Shown here in pieces: positions 48,295-56,141 of a stretch of 64,000 bases of DNA. The DNA is taken from contig JAFQZK010000001.1 in assembly GCA_017405965.1 (NCBI GenBank), positions 1 to 64,000 of the forward strand, read 5' to 3'. Source of the stretch: Muribaculaceae bacterium (GTDB lineage Bacteria; Bacteroidota; Bacteroidia; Bacteroidales; Muribaculaceae). Both the position numbers and the translations under genes were made by a program. The stretch's first letter is position 1, and each line of letters begins with the position of its first letter. The notes below the pieces were generated by a model. The model was given only the letters and a program-made list of their open reading frames with translations, ran no database searches and had not been told where the DNA came from.

Positions 48295-49148
48295 AGGGCT
48301 ATGGCGCCGCCAAGCATCCAGGTGTTCTTGATTTCGGGGCCGAAGCCATTCTTGAACATGTTGCCGGGGGTGAAGCGGCAGTAGATGGCCAAACCATCAA
48401 ACGACAAGGCTCCAATTACATCAAAGGTGATTTTGTTCTGCTTGATGCCGTGATAAGAAACGTCATAGTTGGTTTTGTTGATCTTGTAATGGGTGTTGCA
48501 CTTGGCATACACGTTCCAGTTCATGCTCGCGCCAAGAACAAAGTGGAACTCCTTGCCAAAGTCCTGTTGGAACAGCAGCGGGAACTGGATGGCCCTGACA
48601 CTGAGGACCGAAGAGCGGTCTTTCACATCATTGGGATAGGTGTCTATGCCCACGATGTTGGTCGCTTCGTCCATGACAAAACAGTTGGGACGCTTGAGCG
48701 AGAAACGCTTGTTGTCATAGCCTACACCCAGCGAGAAATGCTGGCCGTGCAGGGTGTGGTAATTGATGCTGGCAATGTTGAGAATACCCCAGTTGAAACT
48801 GTTGTTCACGAGGTCATATGATGTCTTGAGTCCGCCACCAAAGTAGATTCCCTTGCTTTCCATGCTCCAGTGGTAGTCATTCTTTTTGTTTTTCTTGAAT
48901 GGGAAATTAAGATCCCAATCAAGGTCTTGACTGGTGTGGATGCTGTCGTTGGCAGCGTGCTCCATCTGATAGGTGTAGTTGTACTCATCGTTATCTTTCA
49001 TGCCCTTAACCTTCACAACAGTGCCGGTGGGCGTTTCGGTGATAATGACTTGCTGAGGTTGTTCAATAACGGTTACCGTGTCGGGTGTTTGTGCCGAAAG
49101 CGTTGCGGATGCCATGATGGCAGCGATGATGAATGAAAACTTTTTCAT
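48291..49148 (-). CDS. Outer membrane beta-barrel protein, paralogue 1
   Basis: 285 aa. Signal peptide MKKFSFIIAAIMASATLSA. A low-complexity linker (TVTVIEQPQQVIITETPTG) and charged region are followed by a ~190-residue beta-rich domain (GIYFGGGLKTSYDLVNNSFNWGILNIASINYHTLHGQHFSLGVGY, in part) ending in a C-terminal strand with hydrophobic residues. No named family recognised. It is a paralogue of the 50750-51526 product (shared LHGQxxSLGxG, SxKRPxxxVxD, KNTWxxG) and is probably in the sigma-factor regulon. Its stop lies in a 7-nt repeat unit. Confidence 0.8.
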   Translation of the reverse strand: MKKFSFIIAAIMASATLSAQTPDTVTVIEQPQQVIITETPTGTVVKVKGMKDNDEYNYTYQMEHAANDSIHTSQDLDWDLNFPFKKNKKNDYHWSMESKGIYFGGGLKTSYDLVNNSFNWGILNIASINYHTLHGQHFSLGVGYDNKRFSLKRPNCFVMDEATNIVGIDTYPNDVKDRSSVLSVRAIQFPLLFQQDFGKEFHFVLGASMNWNVYAKCNTHYKINKTNYDVSYHGIKQNKITFDVIGALSFDGLAIYCRFTPGNMFKNGFGPEIKNTWMLGGAIAL

Positions 49149-49173
49149 AATGTGTTCATTTATTTGATTGTTA

Positions 49174-49620
49174 TTATTTTCGGATTAATTTCTTGATTTT
49201 CTCGGCACTGGCATCACCTTCCATATAGATGAGCGTAACGACGTTTTTGGGCGATTTGCGTGCCAGATTCTGGTTGAGGAAGAAGATATAACGGTTACTG
49301 CGCTTGTACTTGGGCAATGTGTAGAAGCCGTAGTATAGTTGCCCGTTGCGGTACTCCACTTCCTTGTCAATGGCTTTGGCTCCGTCTTTCACCACCAGAT
49401 TCTCGATGATTTCGGCCTGCGCCTTCTCGGTCACGCTGATGCTGTGATAGATGGTGAGCCCGATTTCGTGGGCTTGACTGCCGGTGACGATGATCTCGGT
49501 TGCATCGGCAGCTTTCTTGTACCGCCCGTCAAACAGGCGGTTGATGTTCAAGCCGGTTTGTGCCATGGCTGCCATGGTCGTCAGCATGCAGGCTAGGATG
49601 ATGATTGTAGTCCGTTTCAT
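49174..49620 (-). CDS. Small secreted DUF6108-like protein
   Basis: 148 aa from the ATG at 49620. The longer frame would start at a TTG inside the upstream gene, and the ATG gives a clean signal peptide, MKRTTIIILACMLTTMAAMA. The mature part starts QTGLNINRLFDGRYKKAADATEIIVTG and ends in a lysine-rich tail. It resembles a small Bacteroidota family that I recall as DUF6108, but only tentatively. Function unknown. It lies between the anti-sigma-like gene and a beta-barrel gene on the same strand. Confidence 0.65.
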   Translation of the reverse strand: MKRTTIIILACMLTTMAAMAQTGLNINRLFDGRYKKAADATEIIVTGSQAHEIGLTIYHSISVTEKAQAEIIENLVVKDGAKAIDKEVEYRNGQLYYGFYTLPKYKRSNRYIFFLNQNLARKSPKNVVTLIYMEGDASAEKIKKLIRK

Positions 49621-49633
49621 ATTGTCGCGTTGT

Positions 49634-50095
49634 TTATTCGTTATCAAGTTCAAGGGCCGCGCCCAGACTGGAGAGCTGATCGGTCATAGCATCGGCAGCA
49701 TTATCCATCATGCTCAAGTCATTAACTATCAGTGCCATGACCTTATCATCGTCCTGCACTATCTGCCCGTTGACATAGGCAATGCACACGCCAGCCGATT
49801 GTTGCTGGTGCCATAAGGCATATCCACCAGCAGCAAGCACGATGGCTATCGAAGCCGCAATGCCGATGAACTTGTTGCGGTTGTTCTTTCTGGCAACACG
49901 CTGGCCCTCATGGCTGTGGGCGGCAAAATAGCCCATCGTGAAGCGTGCCTCGTCAATCACCTCGCTGCTCCAGGGGCAGTCGGCGAGGGTTTCACGCAGC
50001 ATCTGCTCCTCTAGGACGCTGGTATCACCGTCGAAGTAGCGCTCGATAAGCTCTTCCAGCTCGGCTTGGGTGGTTATGTGATGATTCTTGTTCAT
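49634..50095 (-). CDS. Putative anti-sigma factor (single-pass membrane protein)
   Basis: 153 aa. N-terminal ~75 residues are cytoplasmic and acidic (ELEELIERYFDGDTSVLEEQ, in the style of Bacteroidota anti-sigma N-terminal regions, but without the HxxxCxxC zinc motif). One membrane helix lies at ~76-95 (FIGIAASIAIVLAAGGYALW). The outer part (~58 residues) is short and acidic. Its ATG overlaps the sigma factor stop by 4 bp (ATGA), which is the classical sigma/anti-sigma coupling. The role is inferred from position and topology. Confidence 0.75.
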   Translation of the reverse strand: MNKNHHITTQAELEELIERYFDGDTSVLEEQMLRETLADCPWSSEVIDEARFTMGYFAAHSHEGQRVARKNNRNKFIGIAASIAIVLAAGGYALWHQQQSAGVCIAYVNGQIVQDDDKVMALIVNDLSMMDNAADAMTDQLSSLGAALELDNE

Positions 50096-50601
50096 AATGT
50101 CTTCTCCATGTTTCTTGATTGATAAATCTCACGCACGCGTCGGCGTGCTCGGCTCAGTTCCACGCGCACGTTGGCGGCGGTCATGTTCATGCGTCGGGCG
50201 ATGTCCTCAAACTCCAGCCCCTGCATTTCCCTCAGGTCGATAATCAACCGCTGGTTGTCAGACAAGTAGTTGTCGATGATGTGGCGCACTTGCAGGTAGG
50301 CAAGGCTGCGGTCGTTGTCGTTCACGTCCTCGATAGCTTCGGCAACTTGGTCAAGTGAAACGTCACTGTTGTGACTGTTCTTGCGAGCCATGTCGATGCT
50401 GGTGGTGCGAACGGTCATCATTCCTGCCCCTCGGGCATGGCTGGAGTTCTCATAGCGCCCTCGTTGCTGCCACAGTTTCACAAAGGCGTCCTGTACCGCG
50501 TCGGCAGCATCATCGCGGTTGCCCGTGATGCGTTCGGCCAGCGAGAGCATCTGCTCCCTCAAAGCGGTGAATGCATTGGTGATGCGGTCAGGTTGCTTCA
50601 T
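50092..50601 (-). CDS. ECF-type RNA polymerase sigma factor
   Basis: 169 aa with sigma-70 region 2 (residues ~10-75: DAADAVQDAFVKLWQQRGRYEN, the -10 contact region) and region 4 (~115-160: DNYLSDNQRLIIDLREMQGLEFEDIARRMNMTAANVRVELSRARRR, in part; HTH EDIARRMNMTAANVRVELSRA). It should direct transcription of a small regulon, probably including its own operon. The gene overlaps the putative anti-sigma gene by 4 bp. Confidence 0.95.
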   Translation of the reverse strand: MKQPDRITNAFTALREQMLSLAERITGNRDDAADAVQDAFVKLWQQRGRYENSSHARGAGMMTVRTTSIDMARKNSHNSDVSLDQVAEAIEDVNDNDRSLAYLQVRHIIDNYLSDNQRLIIDLREMQGLEFEDIARRMNMTAANVRVELSRARRRVREIYQSRNMEKTL

Positions 50602-50660
50602 TGTCGTTTGCTGTTTCTATTCAATAAACGCAGAAAGACGCTGTTTGTAACAAAGAAATG

Positions 50661-50697
50661 AAAAAAAAGACGAAAATTCCAAGAATGATGGAATTTC
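50661..50697 (-). terminator. Intrinsic terminator of the beta-barrel paralogue 2 gene
   Basis: AAATTCC pairs with GGAATTT (50674-50680 with 50690-50696), followed on the minus strand by a run of eight U residues. Confidence 0.85.
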
Positions 50698-50716
50698 CGC
50701 CTTTCTGTTCCGTGAT

Positions 50717-50743
50717 ATCCGTTTAATCCGTAATATCCGTTTC
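50717..50743. repeat. 9-nt-period repeat (ATCCGTTTA, three units)
   Basis: ATCCGTTTA, ATCCGTAAT and ATCCGTTTC. It starts 6 nt after the beta-barrel paralogue 2 stop on the minus strand. It behaves like the 7-nt family by position but has a different period. Confidence 0.7.
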
Positions 50744-50749
50744 TCTCGA

Positions 50750-51526
50750 TTAGAGACCCAGGATCAGACCCATGGTCCAAGTGTTCTTGATTTCGGGACC
50801 ATTGTTCTCCTTGAAGAACTTGCCGGGGGTGTAGCGGCAGTAGATACCAAACTCATTCCAGGTGAGGCTACCGATGACATCGAAGTTCACCTTGTTCTGC
50901 TTGAGGCCCTTGTAATGGGTGTCGTGATCGATCTTGTTCATTTCGTAGTGGTTGTCCACGCGGGCATACATGTTCCAGTTGAGGATGCCGCCAACGCTGA
51001 TGTCACACTTACCTGCGATGTGCTGACGGAAAATCAAGGGGAACTGAATAGCCCACAAGTTCAGGTTGGACGAGCGGTCCTTGATGACGTCCACGTTTTC
51101 CGAGGGGTAAACCGACGGGATAACAACGCCATGGTCATCACGCACGAGCATACCCGGACGCTTCATGCTGTAGGAACGATGGTGGATACCTGCACCCAGC
51201 GAGATGGTCTGTCCGTGCAGCGAGCTGTACTTTATACCTACTATGTTGAGGAAACCAACCTCAAAGGAGTTGTTGATGGCATCCCAGTTGTGCTTGATGC
51301 CCATACCCAAGTAGAAACCGTCGTCGAAGACAGCCCAGTGCTTGTTGATCTTGGTATCAGTTTTTTCAAGCAACGATGATGAATTGTAGTCATCCTCGGC
51401 AGCGGCTACCGCAGCGGCAGGGGGCTCGGCGTTTGTGGCTTCATTATTGACAGCAGCGTCATTAGTGGCTGCACTCATCTGTGCCATGGAAATCATGGCT
51501 GCAAAAAGTATTGCAAATTTCTTCAT
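50750..51526 (-). CDS. Outer membrane beta-barrel protein, paralogue 2
   Basis: 258 aa. Signal peptide MKKFAILFAAMISMAQMSA, then a low-complexity Ala-rich segment (NNEATNAEPPAAAVAAAEDD, in part) and a beta-rich domain (GFYLGMGIKHNWDAINNSFEVGFLNIVGIKYSSLHGQTISLGAG, in part) ending KNTWTMGLILGL. Paralogue of the 48291-49148 product. It has its own promoter (51580-51611), so it is separate from the sigma-factor unit, but may be in the regulon. No named family is recognised. Confidence 0.8.
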   Translation of the reverse strand: MKKFAILFAAMISMAQMSAATNDAAVNNEATNAEPPAAAVAAAEDDYNSSSLLEKTDTKINKHWAVFDDGFYLGMGIKHNWDAINNSFEVGFLNIVGIKYSSLHGQTISLGAGIHHRSYSMKRPGMLVRDDHGVVIPSVYPSENVDVIKDRSSNLNLWAIQFPLIFRQHIAGKCDISVGGILNWNMYARVDNHYEMNKIDHDTHYKGLKQNKVNFDVIGSLTWNEFGIYCRYTPGKFFKENNGPEIKNTWTMGLILGL

Positions 51527-51579
51527 TTTCAGTTATTTATTCTTTTTCTTTATGAAAAAATGTTGTTAAAAGTTGGCGG

Positions 51580-51611
51580 CAAAGGTACTATTATTTGCTG
51601 AATTGTGCAAA
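51580..51611 (-). promoter_or_regulatory. Promoter of the beta-barrel paralogue 2 gene
   Basis: On the minus strand TTTG (51608-51611) is followed after 20 nt by the -7 box TACCTTTG (51580-51587). This is the textbook Bacteroidota arrangement. Confidence 0.85.
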
Positions 51612-51620
51612 TTTTTGGTT

Positions 51621-52751
51621 TCATTCGGGATTTATCACCTTGGCAAAACGCACTTGACTCTTGTATTCGGGGAAATTGAGGGTGAGGATAACGCCGTTCT
51701 CGACGGTCGCATAGGCATCGTTGTCAATCGGCTCCATCGTGGCATCAATCCAGCTCAGGTTGTAGTTGCCCGTGAACAAGGTGCGTGAGATGTGCCCTTT
51801 CTTCATGCCGGGTTGCCACATGGATTTCTTGACCTGAGCCCCGTCAATGTAAATAATGTCATAGCCGTCATCGGCCCTGACAACGGCAAGCGTGTAGCGG
51901 CCGCCCAACCGCAGCCACTGCTCTTCCATGTCGCGGTCGAGATAGGTCCAATAGCCCTCTACGGGATCAGCGCTCTGCTCGAAATAGGCATCCAGCGTCT
52001 CGGGGGTCCATGCTGTAGTCGTGGCGACGACTTGTTGATCGTTCTCGATGGTGAGCACGGCTCTTTCGATGGCCACACGGGCGCCAGGGCCAGTCAGATA
52101 GCCCACACGAACCGTGCCGGTTGGTCTGGCGATAGGGACTTCAATCACTCGATTGAGTTCGTCTTTACCGACCGAAACGATGACATTGTGCTCGTCAACG
52201 TCAACGCAGAGGTTGTTCAGGTCATCCTCGAGCGAAACACCTTTTTTCACGACGGTCGATGCCGCTTCGGTCTTCTTGCCATCCTTGACTTGTACAAGAG
52301 TGACTAGCATGGTGCGCTCGTCGGTGATGTCATCATAGAGGGTACTGTTTTCGCAACTCAGTACCACAGCACAGTAGTTGCCCTGGTCATCATCGTTGAA
52401 GATGAGTCCCCATTGTGAGTTAGTGATCGTGCTCTTGTCGCCGGTCATGGGGTTCTTGATTGACTTGGTCTTGCCCTGCTTGTTGTTCAGGTTGGCCAGG
52501 CGCAGTTGGTAGCGGTAGGCCGTGCTGTTGATGCCCATGGTGTCGATGGTGACGGCGGTTGCCATGGTCGCGTTTTCCTCGATGAGGTATTCGCCCTCGA
52601 TGGTCTTGTAGCGCCCGGCCATCCTCATGCCGGGATGCGGGTACAGACCGCCAAAGTTGTTTCTCACCGAGTTATAATACGACCTGCCATCGGCCATGAA
52701 TGAACTCACAGCCACCAGTCCAGCCACTAAAGCCACCAATATCCTTCTCAT
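51621..52751 (-). CDS. Secreted hypothetical protein
   Basis: 376 aa from the ATG at 52751, which gives a signal peptide (MRRILVALVAGLVAVSSFMADG). A longer frame to 52781 would add ten residues and overlaps the 7-nt repeat, so I prefer the downstream start. The body is beta-rich (RYQLRLANLNNKQG, YWTYLDRDMEEQWLRLGGRYTLAVV, DGVILTLNFPEYKSQVRF-like end) and recalls laminin-G or concanavalin-type folds, but no family is recognised. No active-site motif is visible. It follows rlmH on the same strand. Confidence 0.75.
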   Translation of the reverse strand: MRRILVALVAGLVAVSSFMADGRSYYNSVRNNFGGLYPHPGMRMAGRYKTIEGEYLIEENATMATAVTIDTMGINSTAYRYQLRLANLNNKQGKTKSIKNPMTGDKSTITNSQWGLIFNDDDQGNYCAVVLSCENSTLYDDITDERTMLVTLVQVKDGKKTEAASTVVKKGVSLEDDLNNLCVDVDEHNVIVSVGKDELNRVIEVPIARPTGTVRVGYLTGPGARVAIERAVLTIENDQQVVATTTAWTPETLDAYFEQSADPVEGYWTYLDRDMEEQWLRLGGRYTLAVVRADDGYDIIYIDGAQVKKSMWQPGMKKGHISRTLFTGNYNLSWIDATMEPIDNDAYATVENGVILTLNFPEYKSQVRFAKVINPE

Positions 52752-52764
52752 TTTATATAACAAA

Positions 52765-52785
52765 TGACTAATGTCTAACATCTAC
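52765..52785. repeat. 7-nt-period repeat over the rlmH stop (three units)
   Basis: TGACTAA, TGTCTAA and CATCTAC. The minus strand reads TAG at 7-nt spacing, and one of these TAGs is the rlmH stop (52782-52784). Confidence 0.75.
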
Positions 52786-53255
52786 TCATGATGATAAGGC
52801 TCATGCCGCAAGATGGTAAAAGCCCTGTACAGTTGCTCTACAAAGATGAGTCGTACCAGTTCATGGGGGAAAGTCATCTTGCTGAGTGATATCTTCTCGT
52901 TGGCACGGTCATACACTTCTTGAGAAAAGCCGTAAGGCCCTCCCACGACAAACACCACTCGCTTGCAACCGCTGGCCATGCGCCGTTGTAGCCACTGACT
53001 GTAATCCATGGAGGTGCGTTCGGTGCCATGCTCATCGAGCAGCACCACATGGTCACTGGTGTCAAGTGCTGCAAGCAGTGATTTGCCCTCTGCGACCTTT
53101 TGTTGCGCCTCGCTCATGTTGCGGGTGCTCTTCACATCACCGATGTACTGGATGTTGAACTGTACATAGTGCTGCAATCGCTTGACGTATTCCTCGATGC
53201 CTTGACGGACGAAACCTACCTCGGTCTTACCGATCACGGCGAGCGTAATCTTCAT
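52782..53255 (-). CDS. rlmH: 23S rRNA (pseudouridine1915-N3)-methyltransferase RlmH
   Basis: 157 aa, normal length. SPOUT methylase that modifies helix 69 of 23S rRNA in assembled 70S ribosomes. Motifs: VKSTRNMSEAQQKVAEGK, VVLLDEHGTERTSMDYSQWL, VFVVGGPYGFSQEVYDRANEKISLSKMTFPHELVRLIFVEQLYRA (in part), ending LRHEPYHHE. The TAG comes from a 7-nt repeat. Confidence 0.97.
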   Translation of the reverse strand: MKITLAVIGKTEVGFVRQGIEEYVKRLQHYVQFNIQYIGDVKSTRNMSEAQQKVAEGKSLLAALDTSDHVVLLDEHGTERTSMDYSQWLQRRMASGCKRVVFVVGGPYGFSQEVYDRANEKISLSKMTFPHELVRLIFVEQLYRAFTILRHEPYHHE

Positions 53256-53285
53256 ATTGTGCTTTTGTTTGATTGATTATTGCCA

Positions 53286-53293
53286 CAAAATTA
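53286..53293 (-). promoter_or_regulatory. -7 box for rlmH
   Basis: TAATTTTG on the minus strand, 30 nt before the start codon, divergent from nadC. Confidence 0.6.
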
Positions 53294-53314
53294 GCTAATT
53301 CGTGAAGAATTACC

Positions 53315-53322
53315 TAACTTTG
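53315..53322 (+). promoter_or_regulatory. -7 box for the nadC operon
   Basis: TAACTTTG, 30 nt before the ATG at 53353. It lies inside the longest nadC frame, which argues against the upstream start at 53302. Confidence 0.7.
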
Positions 53323-53352
53323 TGGTCGGAAATTGATAAATATTGGAATGAT

Positions 53353-54201
53353 ATGAAAACTCGTGAAGAACTGATTGATGAGCTGATTGACTTGGCATTT
53401 GCCGAGGACATCGGTGATGGCGACGCTACCACATTGTGCTGCATTCCCGACGACGAGATCGGGCGCCAGCGACTGATCGTGAAAGAGGAGGGAATCCTGG
53501 CAGGTGTGGAAATCGCCCGCCGCGTGTTTGAAAAATTTGACCCGGAGCTGAAGATGGAGGTCATGATCGGTGACGGTGCCCACGTCAAGCCTGGTGACAT
53601 CGCCTTTGTCGTAACCGGCAAGGTGCGCTCTCTGTTGCAGACCGAGCGCCTGATGCTCAACATCATGCAGCGCATGAGCGGCGTGGCAACGACCACTGCA
53701 CGTTACGCCAAGTGCCTTGAGGGTCTCAAGACTCGCGTCCTGGATACCCGTAAGACCACACCCGGCATGCGAATGCTCGAGAAAGAGGCTGTCAAGATTG
53801 GCGGCGGTTGCAACCACCGCATCGGCCTGTTCGACATGATTCTGCTCAAGGACAATCATGTTGACTTTGCCGGCGGTATCGTGCCTGCTATCGAGAATGC
53901 TCATCGGTGGTGCAAGGAGAACGGCAAGGACCTCAAGATTGAGATCGAGGTGCGCAACTTCGACGAGTTGCAGCAGGTGCTCGACCACGGCGGTGTAGAT
54001 CGCGTGATGCTCGACAACTTCAGTGTCGAGAACACCCGCAAGGCCGTCGAACTGATAGATGGTAGGGTAGAGACCGAGTCCAGTGGCGGCATCACCATCG
54101 ACACGCTGCGTGCCTATGGCGAGTGTGGTGTGGACTACATCTCGGTGGGTGCCCTCACGCACTCCATCAAGTCGCTTGACATGAGTTTCAAGGCGTGCTG
54201 A
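53353..54201 (+). CDS. nadC: Nicotinate-nucleotide pyrophosphorylase (quinolinate phosphoribosyltransferase)
   Basis: 282 aa from the ATG chosen (the longest frame to 53302 is ruled out by the promoter inside it). It makes nicotinate mononucleotide from quinolinate and PRPP in NAD synthesis. Signatures: AEDIGDGDATT, GDIAFVVTGKVRSLLQTERLMLNIMQRMSGVATTTARYA (in part), VLDTRKTTPGMRMLEKEAVKIGGGCNHRIGLFDMILLKDNH (in part), VEVRNFDELQQVL, and the phosphate-binding SSGGITIDTLRAYGECGVDYISVGALTHS (in part). The stop TGA shares one base with the next ATG. Confidence 0.97.
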   Translation: MKTREELIDELIDLAFAEDIGDGDATTLCCIPDDEIGRQRLIVKEEGILAGVEIARRVFEKFDPELKMEVMIGDGAHVKPGDIAFVVTGKVRSLLQTERLMLNIMQRMSGVATTTARYAKCLEGLKTRVLDTRKTTPGMRMLEKEAVKIGGGCNHRIGLFDMILLKDNHVDFAGGIVPAIENAHRWCKENGKDLKIEIEVRNFDELQQVLDHGGVDRVMLDNFSVENTRKAVELIDGRVETESSGGITIDTLRAYGECGVDYISVGALTHSIKSLDMSFKAC

Positions 54202-55292
54202 TGAGCGCCTCACTCACATTGAATGATATCACCCCGCTCTCCATCCCTGGTGTGGAGAGCGGTTACCCTATTGTCGTCGCTGGCCCGTGCAGTGCCGAGA
54301 CCTTGCAGCAGACGCTTGATACAGCCAAGGCTTTGAGTGCTGCAGGTGTCAAGGTGTTCAGGGCAGGTATATGGAAACCGCGCACGATGCCCGGCGGCTT
54401 TGAGGGCGTGGGCGACATCGGTCTGCATTGGCTTGCCCAAGTGAAACGCGAGACTGGAATGATGGTGGCTACCGAGGTGGCCACTGTTGAGCATGTACGA
54501 GCTGCGCTTGATGCAGGTATCGATATCCTGTGGATCGGGGCTCGCACGACAGCCAATCCGTTTGCCATTCAAGACATCGCCGATGCCTTGCAAGGACACG
54601 GCGACGTGGCGGTGCTGGTGAAAAATCCGGTTAATCCTGACCTGGACTTGTGGCTTGGTGCTTTGCAACGCATCCGCAATGCCGGCATTACACGCTTGGC
54701 GGCTGTGCATCGCGGCTTCAGCTCTGCTGGCCAACACCTTTACCGCAACGACCCTCAGTGGCACATCCCCTTTGAGTTGCGCCGCCTAGCCCCTAGCATG
54801 ACCATCCTGTGTGATCCGTCACACATCGGTGGTAAGCGAGAGTTTGTTGAACCCTTGTCTCAACTGGCTCTTGATGCTGGTTTTGACGGCCTGATGATTG
54901 AGTGTCACTGTGATCCTGACCGTGCCCTGAGTGACAGCGCACAGCAAGTGACGCCTGGCGCATTGAGCACGATACTCAAGAAGCTCGTAGTGCGTTCAGG
55001 GATACCTGTTGAGGACGAATTGGGACTCTTGCGCCAGCAGATTGATGACTGTGATCATGAATTGCTTGCTGTTCTGGCGCGTCGCATGAGTGTCTCGCGC
55101 GAGATTGGCCGATTCAAGAAGGCGCACAACCTGCGCGTAGTGCAGCCCGCCCGCTATCAGGATATCATGAAAGCGCGTATTGAAGAAGGTGATTCGCTGG
55201 GTCTCTCTTCTGATTTCACACAGAGTATCATGCAGACGATACACGAGGAAAGTGTCCGTCAGCAACTTGATCTTCTTAATGAGACTTCATAA
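54201..55292 (+). CDS. Bifunctional DAHP synthase / chorismate mutase
   Basis: 363 aa from the ATG at 54201; a GTG at 54195 would overlap nadC by two more codons. Residues ~20-260 form a DAHPS-type barrel (VVAGPCSAETLQQ, VFRAGIWKPRTMPGGFEG, EVATVEHVRAALDAGIDILWIGARTTANPF, in part; GLMIECHCDPDRALSDS). Residues ~280-363 are an AroQ chorismate mutase helix bundle (LRQQIDDCDHELLAVLARRMSVSREIGRFKKAHNL, in part). It feeds aromatic amino acid synthesis, likely with feedback regulation by the mutase domain. It overlaps nadC and the SDR gene by one base each, so the three are translationally coupled. Confidence 0.95.
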   Translation: MSASLTLNDITPLSIPGVESGYPIVVAGPCSAETLQQTLDTAKALSAAGVKVFRAGIWKPRTMPGGFEGVGDIGLHWLAQVKRETGMMVATEVATVEHVRAALDAGIDILWIGARTTANPFAIQDIADALQGHGDVAVLVKNPVNPDLDLWLGALQRIRNAGITRLAAVHRGFSSAGQHLYRNDPQWHIPFELRRLAPSMTILCDPSHIGGKREFVEPLSQLALDAGFDGLMIECHCDPDRALSDSAQQVTPGALSTILKKLVVRSGIPVEDELGLLRQQIDDCDHELLAVLARRMSVSREIGRFKKAHNLRVVQPARYQDIMKARIEEGDSLGLSSDFTQSIMQTIHEESVRQQLDLLNETS

Positions 55293-56014
55293 TGAAAAGA
55301 GTGATTATTATCGGGGCTTCGTCTGGTATGGGCATGGAGGTGGCTAAGTTACTCCTTGCCGAGGGTTGCCGTCTGGGAGTTGCGGCACGCCGCGAGGATC
55401 GCCTGCAAGCCTTGAAGCAATTGGCACCCGACAGGGTGGAGGTGCAAGCCATTGACGTTACTGCCGAAGATGCGACTTCCCGCCTGCGGTCACTCATCGA
55501 CCGCCTGGGTGGCATGGATTTGTTTTTCTATGCCTCAGGTATTGGCAAGCAGAACCGTACTTTAACGCCTGATTTCGAACTTAATACAGTCAATACCAAT
55601 GGAATGGGCTTCACCCGAATGATAGGGGAGGCCTATCGCTACTTTGCCGAGCGCGGTGAGGGCCATATCGTTGCCATCACGAGTATTGCCGGCACTAAAG
55701 GCCTCGGTCCGGCTCCGTCTTATTCAGCCACCAAGGCATTCCAGAATGTCTATCTCCAATCCCTTGAGCAGCAAGCCAATGCCCGCAAGCTGAATATCCG
55801 TTTCACAGATATCCGGCCAGGCTTCGTTGATACCGATCTGTTGTCAGGCGATTTCCGTTATCCCATGATGCTCAAGCCCGAGAAAGTCGCCCGTCAAATC
55901 GTCAGCGCCATCCACAGTCGTCGCCACGTCAAGGTCATCGACTGGCGCTATGCCCTGTTGACCGCCCTGTGGCGCCGCCTCCCGCGCCCACTGTGGCGTC
56001 ACCTCAAACTGTAA
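55292..56014 (+). CDS. Short-chain dehydrogenase/reductase
   Basis: 240 aa. Rossmann motif GASSGMGMEVAK (TGxxxGxG type) at ~8-20, then DVTAEDA and the catalytic region ITSIAGTKGLGPAPSYSATKAFQN with Ser, Tyr and Lys in the classical YxxxK arrangement (Y-SAT-K). NAD(P)-dependent, substrate unknown. It overlaps the DAHPS-mutase gene by one base; the pairing suggests metabolic linkage, but none is documented here. Confidence 0.93.
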   Translation: MKRVIIIGASSGMGMEVAKLLLAEGCRLGVAARREDRLQALKQLAPDRVEVQAIDVTAEDATSRLRSLIDRLGGMDLFFYASGIGKQNRTLTPDFELNTVNTNGMGFTRMIGEAYRYFAERGEGHIVAITSIAGTKGLGPAPSYSATKAFQNVYLQSLEQQANARKLNIRFTDIRPGFVDTDLLSGDFRYPMMLKPEKVARQIVSAIHSRRHVKVIDWRYALLTALWRRLPRPLWRHLKL

Positions 56015-56020
56015 TCCGGT

Positions 56021-56060
56021 TCTCCCTTTTCTTTTCTCTCCCTTTTCTCCCTCTTGTCCC
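56021..56060. other. Polypyrimidine tract
   Basis: A 40-nt stretch made of C and T with a single G, after the SDR stop. It may favour an unusual DNA structure or mark the 3' end of the operon. Confidence 0.5.
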
Positions 56061-56064
56061 GTAA

Positions 56065-56083
56065 ACCGAGGCTCCGCCTCGGT
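56065..56083 (+). terminator. Hairpin after the nadC-DAHPS-SDR operon
   Basis: ACCGAGGC pairs with GCCTCGGT around a 3-nt loop, after the polypyrimidine tract. The following bases are ATTT rather than a full U-run. Confidence 0.55.
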
Positions 56084-56141
56084 ATTTACACCGTGCGTTC
56101 ACTCATTTTAATCTTGTCCTTGGTGATGATTACCCGCGCTG

